Assembly: GCA_946613955.1 (NCBI GenBank)
Contig: CAMOGC010000054.1
Span: 1-9,500, forward strand
DNA from: an uncultured Clostridia bacterium
GTDB taxonomy: Bacteria > Bacillota_A > Clostridia > Christensenellales > Aristaeellaceae
DNA: 9,500 bases
Direction: 5' to 3'
Shown: positions 5,695-9,500 of the stretch, one piece after another
Position numbering within the stretch: position 1 is the first letter of the stretch
How the letters are laid out: every line of letters begins with the position of its first letter
Translations under genes and position numbers: made by a program
Notes under the pieces: model-generated
Databases searched by the model: none
Told to the model about the DNA's origin: nothing
Seen by the model: only the letters and a program-made list of their open reading frames with translations

Positions 5695-6992
5695 ACGCCC
5701 CCCTGCCGGAGGCTTTTCTCGAACGGATCCGGGGGCAGCTGGGAGACGGGCTGCCCGCTTTTTTATGCGCCATGGAGGAGCCGGCCCGGCGGGGAATCCG
5801 TTTCAATCCCCTTCGCCCCTTCTGCCGGGAGGACATCAGGGGCGTCGAAGAGGCGATCCCCTGGGCGGAGGACGGCTTCTATCTTTCCCCGGATTCCGAT
5901 GCCGGGGCCACCCTGTACCACGAGGCCGGCGCCTTCTACCTTCAGGAGCCCAGCGCGATGATCCCCGCCGCGGTCATGGATGCAAAGCCCGGGGAGCGGA
6001 TCGCGGATCTGTGCGCCGCGCCGGGCGGGAAGAGCACCCAGATGGGGTGCGCCATGGCCGGGAAAGGGCTGCTGCTTTGCAACGATCCGGTCCCCAAAAG
6101 GGCCCGGACGCTGGCGGGGAACCTGGAACGGATGGGCGTTTCCAACGGGCTGGTGACCTGCGAATCCCCGGAGAAGCTGGCGGCCTGGGCGCCGGAAGCC
6201 TTCGACGGCGTCATGGTGGACGCCCCGTGTTCGGGAGAGGGCATGTTCCGCCGGCATCCGGAAACCCGGGAAGAATGGAGCGAGGAAAAAGCCAAAGGAT
6301 GCGCGGATCGCCAAAGGGAGATTCTGGACGCGGCCGCGGCGATGGTCCGCCCCGGAGGGCGGCTGGTCTACGCCACCTGCACCTTTCATCCCGCGGAAAA
6401 CGATGAGCAGGTGGAGGCCTTCCTTTCCCGGCATCCGGATTTCGCAAGGGAAGCTTTCCTGCTTCCCGGAGTGGACGGCAGCAGCGGCAGCTTTACCTGC
6501 TGGCCGCATCAAAACAAGGGCGAGGGACAGTTCGCGGCCCTGCTTCGGAGAAGGGGCGAGGGGACCGGGGCAATGATTCCCGCCGGCGCGCCTTTCCGGA
6601 TGAGCCGGGAGGAAAGCCGGCTGTGGGGAGAAAGCGGCCTGCCCAGGCCGAACGGGCGAATGGGGGACACCCTGATCCGCCTGCCGGAGGAGATGAACCT
6701 GGCGGGGCTGCGGATTCTGCGGGCCGGGCTCCATCTGGGCCAGATCCGGGGGAAGAACTGGTTCCCCGACCATGCCCTGGCCCTGTCCGCCGAACCGCCG
6801 GATTCCCCTCGGACGGAGATGAGCGCGGAGGAGGCCCTCCGATATCTGGCGGGAGAGACGATCCCCGCCCAAACGCGGGGGTGGACCCTGATGACTTTCC
6901 GGGGCCTTGTCCTCGGATGGGGCAAAGGCAGCGGCGGGATGATCCGAAATCACTATCCCAAAGGCCTGCGGAACGCCCGGCTGGCGATTTGA
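5679..6992 (+). CDS. RsmF/NOL1-NOP2-Sun family rRNA (cytosine-C5)-methyltransferase
   Basis: This enzyme family uses S-adenosylmethionine to methylate cytosine C5 in ribosomal RNA. The 437-residue product has an N-terminal segment typical of RsmF-like proteins (LPEAFLERI, then EEPARRGIRFN, 9-43). The methyltransferase core carries the AdoMet loop DLCAAPGGKST (110-120), DAPCSGEGMFRR (181-192) and TCTF (233-236). C184 and C234 are the two conserved catalytic-region cysteines. The C-terminal part (about 300-437), with LGQIRGKNWFPDHALALS and a final NHYPKGLR, looks like the RsmF RNA-binding C-terminal region. The ATG at 5679 is in frame, overlaps the ATPase gene by 16 bases and has GGAGG (5663-5667) 11 bases upstream; the frame is open to a GTG at 5628 but homologous sequence begins after the ATG. 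The exact target base is not predictable. It is the last gene of the cdaA run. Confidence 0.92.
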   Translation: MDGGINAPLPEAFLERIRGQLGDGLPAFLCAMEEPARRGIRFNPLRPFCREDIRGVEEAIPWAEDGFYLSPDSDAGATLYHEAGAFYLQEPSAMIPAAVMDAKPGERIADLCAAPGGKSTQMGCAMAGKGLLLCNDPVPKRARTLAGNLERMGVSNGLVTCESPEKLAAWAPEAFDGVMVDAPCSGEGMFRRHPETREEWSEEKAKGCADRQREILDAAAAMVRPGGRLVYATCTFHPAENDEQVEAFLSRHPDFAREAFLLPGVDGSSGSFTCWPHQNKGEGQFAALLRRRGEGTGAMIPAGAPFRMSREESRLWGESGLPRPNGRMGDTLIRLPEEMNLAGLRILRAGLHLGQIRGKNWFPDHALALSAEPPDSPRTEMSAEEALRYLAGETIPAQTRGWTLMTFRGLVLGWGKGSGGMIRNHYPKGLRNARLAI

Positions 6993-7017
6993 CGGAGCAT
7001 GAAAAACCGGTTATAAT
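6989..7017 (+). promoter_or_regulatory. Strong putative promoter overlapping the methyltransferase stop codon
   Basis: TTGACG (6989-6994) and a perfect TATAAT (7012-7017) are separated by exactly 17 bp. The TGA stop of the upstream gene (6990-6992) lies inside the -35 box. Transcription would start near 7024, leaving a leader of about 90 bases before the HAD gene. Confidence 0.8.
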
Positions 7018-7051
7018 GAGGGCAAAGGAAGCGGAGCGGGAATAGTCCATA

Positions 7052-7094
7052 AGGTCAGTCCTTTTCGGGCACCCGCGGAAAACTGAACGGACCT
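7052..7094 (+). other. Possible structured RNA leader of the HAD gene
   Basis: AGGTC (7052-7056) pairs with GACCT (7090-7094). Inside, AGT (7057-7059) and TTTTC (7062-7066) can pair with ACT (7082-7084) or GAAAA (7078-7082), and CGGG/CCCG can form the tip. The arms are interrupted and partly exclude one another. No T-tract follows, so it is not a terminator. A regulatory role is only a possibility. Confidence 0.3.
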
Positions 7095-7115
7095 CACGCA
7101 GAGAGGAGCGGCGTC

Positions 7116-7742
7116 ATGATTCGAAATGTGGTTTTTGATATGGGTGGCGTGCTGATCCAATTTGATCCGGAGGAATTTATGACCCGGGAGGGCATTCTGG
7201 ATCCCGCGGATCGCAAAATCATCCGGGAGGAGGTTTTCCGGAGCGTGGAGTGGGCCCAGATGGATCTGGGGGTCATGACGGAGGAAACCATGGCGCCCCG
7301 CGTCCGGGCCAGGGTGCCGGAGCATCTGAAGGAGAAGGCGGTTTACCTGCTGCGAAACTGGTGCTACCCGCGAAAGATGATTCCAGGAATGGAAAGCCTC
7401 GTGCGCCGACTGAAAAAGGGGGGCTACGGGATTTATCTGCTGTCCAACGCCAGCGTCAATCAGCCCACCTACTGGAACGCCCTGCCCATCAGCAGCCAGT
7501 TTGACGGGACGCTGGTTTCCGCCTTTGTCAAGGTGGTCAAGCCCAACCCGGTGATCTACCGGCTGTTTACCGAGGAATTCCATCTCCGGGAAGAGGAATG
7601 CGTTTTCATCGACGACGCCACCATCAACGTGGCGGGAGCCATCGCCTGCGGATGGCAGGGCATCGTCTTCCACGGAGATGCCGACCAGGCCGAAAGAAAG
7701 CTGCGGGAGATGGGCCTGATGTTCCCGGAAAAGGACGCGTAA
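7116..7742 (+). CDS. HAD-superfamily hydrolase, subfamily IA (YihX-like phosphatase)
   Basis: HAD enzymes of this type remove phosphate from small metabolites through an aspartyl-phosphate intermediate. All four motifs are present in the 208-residue protein: FDMGGVL with nucleophile D8, LLSNAS with S110, K142 in VVKPNPVIY, and FIDDA with D166/D167. The residue two after the nucleophile is G10 instead of the usual Asp general acid; E. coli YihX (alpha-glucose-1-phosphate phosphatase) has the same DxG arrangement (FDLGN) and similar LSN and RKP..IY motifs. Residues about 15-90 form the helical cap. The ATG has AGAGGAG (7102-7108) 7 bases upstream. It has its own promoter and converges on the cysteine desulfurase gene. 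No plus-strand terminator is obvious after it. The substrate is unknown. Confidence 0.9.
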   Translation: MIRNVVFDMGGVLIQFDPEEFMTREGILDPADRKIIREEVFRSVEWAQMDLGVMTEETMAPRVRARVPEHLKEKAVYLLRNWCYPRKMIPGMESLVRRLKKGGYGIYLLSNASVNQPTYWNALPISSQFDGTLVSAFVKVVKPNPVIYRLFTEEFHLREEECVFIDDATINVAGAIACGWQGIVFHGDADQAERKLREMGLMFPEKDA

Positions 7743-7799
7743 AGACGGGCGATTTGCCCCATCGGGAAGCGGGAAGAGCCTCGGGACCAGATGAAAACC

Positions 7800-7838
7800 C
7801 TGCCATGTAAAACAGCCTCCGGTCTGTTCCGGAGGCTG
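7800..7838 (-). terminator. Rho-independent terminator of the cysteine desulfurase gene
   Basis: A perfect 10-bp stem (7813-7822 with 7829-7838; CAGCCTCCGG arm) has a 6-base loop. On the minus strand it begins 4 bases after the stop codon and is followed by TTTTACATG, a short T-tract. On the plus strand no T-run follows (CCCGTTATC), so it serves mainly the minus-strand gene. Confidence 0.8.
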
Positions 7839-7842
7839 CCCG

Positions 7843-8958
7843 TTATCGGTGGGCCAGGGCGCGGGCGTCGGACAGCCCCTGGGCGAGGGCGGCAATGTCC
7901 TCTTCCGTGGTCATGCGGGAGAAGCCGATCCTTAGGGCTCCATCGATGATTTCCGGGCGAAGCCCCAGGGCTTCCAGGACGTGGCTGCGCTTTCCCTGCT
8001 TGCAGGCGGAGCTTTTGGAGACATAGATTTCCCGGCTTTCCAGGAAGTTCATCAGGACTTCGCTGCGCCATCCGGGCATGGATACATTCAGAATATGAGG
8101 CGCTTCCGTTTCGAGAAACTTCAGCTCCGGCACGGCGGCGGTCAGCTCCCGGAGGGCCAGATTCTTCATGGCCCGGATGTGATCCGCCCGGGGATCCTGC
8201 CGGCAGGCGGCGGCGAAGGCGGCGATCTGGGGCAGGGGCTCGGTGCCGGCCCGGCGGCCGGCTTCCTGGCTGCCGCCGAGAATCAGCGGGGGCAGGCGAA
8301 GACCTTTCCGGATCCAGAGGGCGCCGATGCCCTTGGGAGCGTGAATCTTATGACCGCTGACGGAAATCAGATCCGCCCCCAGGGATTTAGCCTGGAAGGG
8401 GATTTTCCGGAAGGCCTGCACCGCGTCGGTATGCAGGATCGCGGCGGAACCCTTTTCCCGGAGAAGCTTCGCGATTCCGGCGATATCGGTGACCGCGCCG
8501 GTTTCGTTATTCACCATCATCAGGGAAACGAGCACCGTATCTTCCCGCAGGGCTTCCGCCACCTGCTCCGGCAAGATCCGGCCCACGCCGTCCGGCCGGA
8601 GCCGCGTAATCTCATAGCCCCGGGATTCCAGCAGCTCCAGGGGACGGCGGATCGCGTCATGCTCCACGAGGGAGGAAATGATATGCTTTCCCCGGCGCTT
8701 CATGGATTCCGCCCCGGAAAGCAGGGCCCAGTTATCGCTTTCCGAACCGCAGGAGGTAAACACCACCTCGTCCGCCTCCCGGGCCCCCAGGGCTTCCGCC
8801 ACCGCCCGGCGGCATTCCGACAGCAGCTTTCCCGCCTCCCGCCCCTTGGTATGGGTGGAGGAGGGATTACCGTAAACCTCGGTCATCGCCTGGAGGGCGG
8901 CTTCCGCCGCCTCGGGACAGACACGGGTGGTGGCCGCGTTATCCAGATAATGTTCCAT
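7843..8958 (-). CDS. Cysteine desulfurase, NifS/IscS family (PLP-dependent)
   Basis: The enzyme removes sulfur from L-cysteine as a persulfide for iron-sulfur clusters, thiolated tRNA or thiamine, leaving alanine. The 371-residue product starts with the family hallmark YLDNAATT (4-11). It shows GNPSSTH (30-36), H100 in VEHDAI, N151-E152 in VNNETG, D178 and Q181, and the PLP lysine K204 in SGHKIHAPKGIGAL. The catalytic cysteine is C319 in a short SSACKQGKRSHVLEALG loop, placing it with group I enzymes; the residues before SAC are KS instead of the common SG. The ATG at 8956-8958 has AGGAG (8969-8973) 10 bases upstream. It is monocistronic: its promoter lies at 9001-9029 and its terminator directly follows. 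Neither an iscU scaffold nor thiI is adjacent, so its acceptor cannot be read from context. Confidence 0.95.
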   Translation of the reverse strand: MEHYLDNAATTRVCPEAAEAALQAMTEVYGNPSSTHTKGREAGKLLSECRRAVAEALGAREADEVVFTSCGSESDNWALLSGAESMKRRGKHIISSLVEHDAIRRPLELLESRGYEITRLRPDGVGRILPEQVAEALREDTVLVSLMMVNNETGAVTDIAGIAKLLREKGSAAILHTDAVQAFRKIPFQAKSLGADLISVSGHKIHAPKGIGALWIRKGLRLPPLILGGSQEAGRRAGTEPLPQIAAFAAACRQDPRADHIRAMKNLALRELTAAVPELKFLETEAPHILNVSMPGWRSEVLMNFLESREIYVSKSSACKQGKRSHVLEALGLRPEIIDGALRIGFSRMTTEEDIAALAQGLSDARALAHR

Positions 8959-9000
8959 CGATTCAAGACTCCTTTGAAGGGGCGAATGCGCCCGCCCGGC

Positions 9001-9029
9001 ATTCTACCAAATTCAGTCTTCTTTTACAA
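9001..9029 (-). promoter_or_regulatory. Putative promoter of the cysteine desulfurase gene
   Basis: On the minus strand TTGTAA (9024-9029) is followed at 17 bp by TAGAAT (9001-9006), 42 bases before the ATG. The -10 box is identical to that of the divergent rplM promoter, whose -35 begins 41 bases away. Confidence 0.75.
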
Positions 9030-9057
9030 GCGATGGTCTATGACGCAGGAAATAATT

Positions 9058-9098
9058 CGGAAAAAACGCTTGACCGAAGAAGAAAAGTGCGATAGAAT
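9058..9098 (+). promoter_or_regulatory. Putative rplM promoter with upstream A-tract
   Basis: TTGACC (9070-9075) and TAGAAT (9093-9098) are separated by 17 bp. Upstream is CGG plus six A (9058-9066), the same element as before rpsT. The start of transcription would lie near 9105, about 100 bases before the rplM start codon. Confidence 0.8.
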
Positions 9099-9104
9099 AT
9101 CCTT

Positions 9105-9205
9105 TGGTTTCAATAGCTCCGCTAGCCCCGGTAGCTTTTGACAGACAGCCGGACGTGCGACCATCACGGCCGGAGAGGATGAATCATTTTTGAGGAGGGA
9201 ACCCT
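9105..9205 (+). ncRNA. rplM 5' leader with two hairpins, candidate L13 autoregulatory leader
   Basis: The predicted leader has two hairpins. The first (9115-9136) pairs AGCT-CCG with CGG-(bulged T)-AGCT around a seven-base loop and is followed by TTTTG. The second (9149-9173) pairs CCGG-CGTG with CACG-CCGG across one A-G mismatch, with loop CGACCAT. A GAGGAGGG ribosome binding site (9192-9199) follows. Firmicutes rplM genes are known to carry an L13 leader motif; I infer that this could be a member, but cannot match it to the family model. Confidence 0.45.
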
Positions 9206-9500
9206 TTGAAGACGTTTCTGCCGAAAACCGCGGACATCGACCGGAAATGGTACGTTGTAGACGCGGAAGGTCTTGTGCTGGGCCGCCTGGCGACGCAGGT
9301 CGCGGCGATTCTGCGGGGCAAGAATAAGCCCATTTATACGCCCAATATGGATACCGGCGATTTTGTGATCATCGTCAACGCCAGCAAGGCTGTGCTGACG
9401 GGCAAAAAGCTGGATCAGAAGATTTACTATCATCACAGCGGATATGCCGGCGGACTGAAGGAAACCAAGTATCGCAAGCTGATGGCCGAAAAGCCTGAGC
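9206..9500 (+). CDS. rplM: Large ribosomal subunit protein L13 (uL13), 3' partial
   Basis: L13 is an early-assembly 23S rRNA-binding protein of the 50S subunit. The first 98 residues are present, of roughly 140-145 expected. They show the typical N-terminus [20 protein letters not shown], then [27 protein letters not shown] and [13 protein letters not shown]. The start is TTG at 9206-9208, with GAGGAGGG (9192-9199) 6 bases upstream. Its own promoter and a structured leader precede it. In most bacteria rpsI (S9) follows, probably just outside the window. Confidence 0.96.
   Translation, partial: MKTFLPKTADIDRKWYVVDAEGLVLGRLATQVAAILRGKNKPIYTPNMDTGDFVIIVNASKAVLTGKKLDQKIYYHHSGYAGGLKETKYRKLMAEKPE

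Noticed and set aside
5763..6953. 396-codon minus-strand open frame opposite the rRNA methyltransferase
   Set aside because: It is the complement of a well-supported gene; the product is low-complexity and has no family motifs.
7016..7045. Nine-codon ORF (MRAKEAERE) before the HAD gene
   Set aside because: Its ATG overlaps the -10 box, upstream of the predicted transcript start, and no convincing ribosome binding site precedes it.
7743..7765. Small hairpin GGGC-loop-GCCC after the HAD stop codon as a terminator
   Set aside because: Only four base pairs and no T-tract follows.
7981..9141. 386-codon plus-strand open frame opposite the cysteine desulfurase
   Set aside because: The minus-strand gene has all catalytic motifs; this frame also runs through the divergent promoters.
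9179..9193. Four-codon ORF (MNHF) in the rplM leader, ending in the rplM ribosome binding site
   Set aside because: Its purine-rich upstream stretch is too close to the ATG to work as a normal ribosome binding site; probably chance.

Overview
This is a housekeeping stretch of a chromosome, GC-rich (roughly 60% by eye). The gene content points to a Firmicutes genome, most likely a high-GC member of the Clostridia: the nadD-yqeK-rsfS order, the cdaA-cdaR pair, strong AGGAGG ribosome binding sites, TTG starts, and sigma-A type promoters with 17-bp spacers. I cannot name a family or genus. I saw no phage, transposon, CRISPR, tRNA or rRNA sequence.

Layout. (1) Bases 1-63 are the 3' end of an unidentified plus-strand gene, closed by a hairpin terminator that also appears to serve the opposing gene. 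(2) Bases 142-1838, minus strand: a TTG-started gene encoding NadD fused in frame to the HD-domain hydrolase YqeK, then rsfS. (3) Bases 1839-1997 hold divergent promoters for nadD-yqeK-rsfS and for rpsT (S20), which has its own terminator. (4) Bases 2474-6992, plus strand: a tightly packed five-gene run of cdaA (c-di-AMP synthase), cdaR (its YbbR regulator), a small single-pass membrane protein, a P-loop ATPase and an RsmF-type rRNA m5C methyltransferase. All but one junction overlap. glmM, the usual third gene after cdaA-cdaR, is absent. (5) Bases 7116-7742: a HAD phosphatase with its own promoter, whose -35 box overlaps the methyltransferase stop codon. (6) Bases 7843-8958, minus strand: a NifS/IscS-type cysteine desulfurase. 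(7) From 9206: rplM (L13), running off the window, with a leader of about 100 nt containing two hairpins.

The genes serve translation (S20, L13, RsfS, rRNA methylation), NAD synthesis and Ap4A turnover (NadD-YqeK), c-di-AMP signalling (CdaA/CdaR) and sulfur transfer (cysteine desulfurase). No clearly new system is visible. The points most worth checking are the NadD-YqeK fusion, the membrane protein/ATPase pair that replaces glmM, and a nearly identical promoter box upstream of both ribosomal protein genes.
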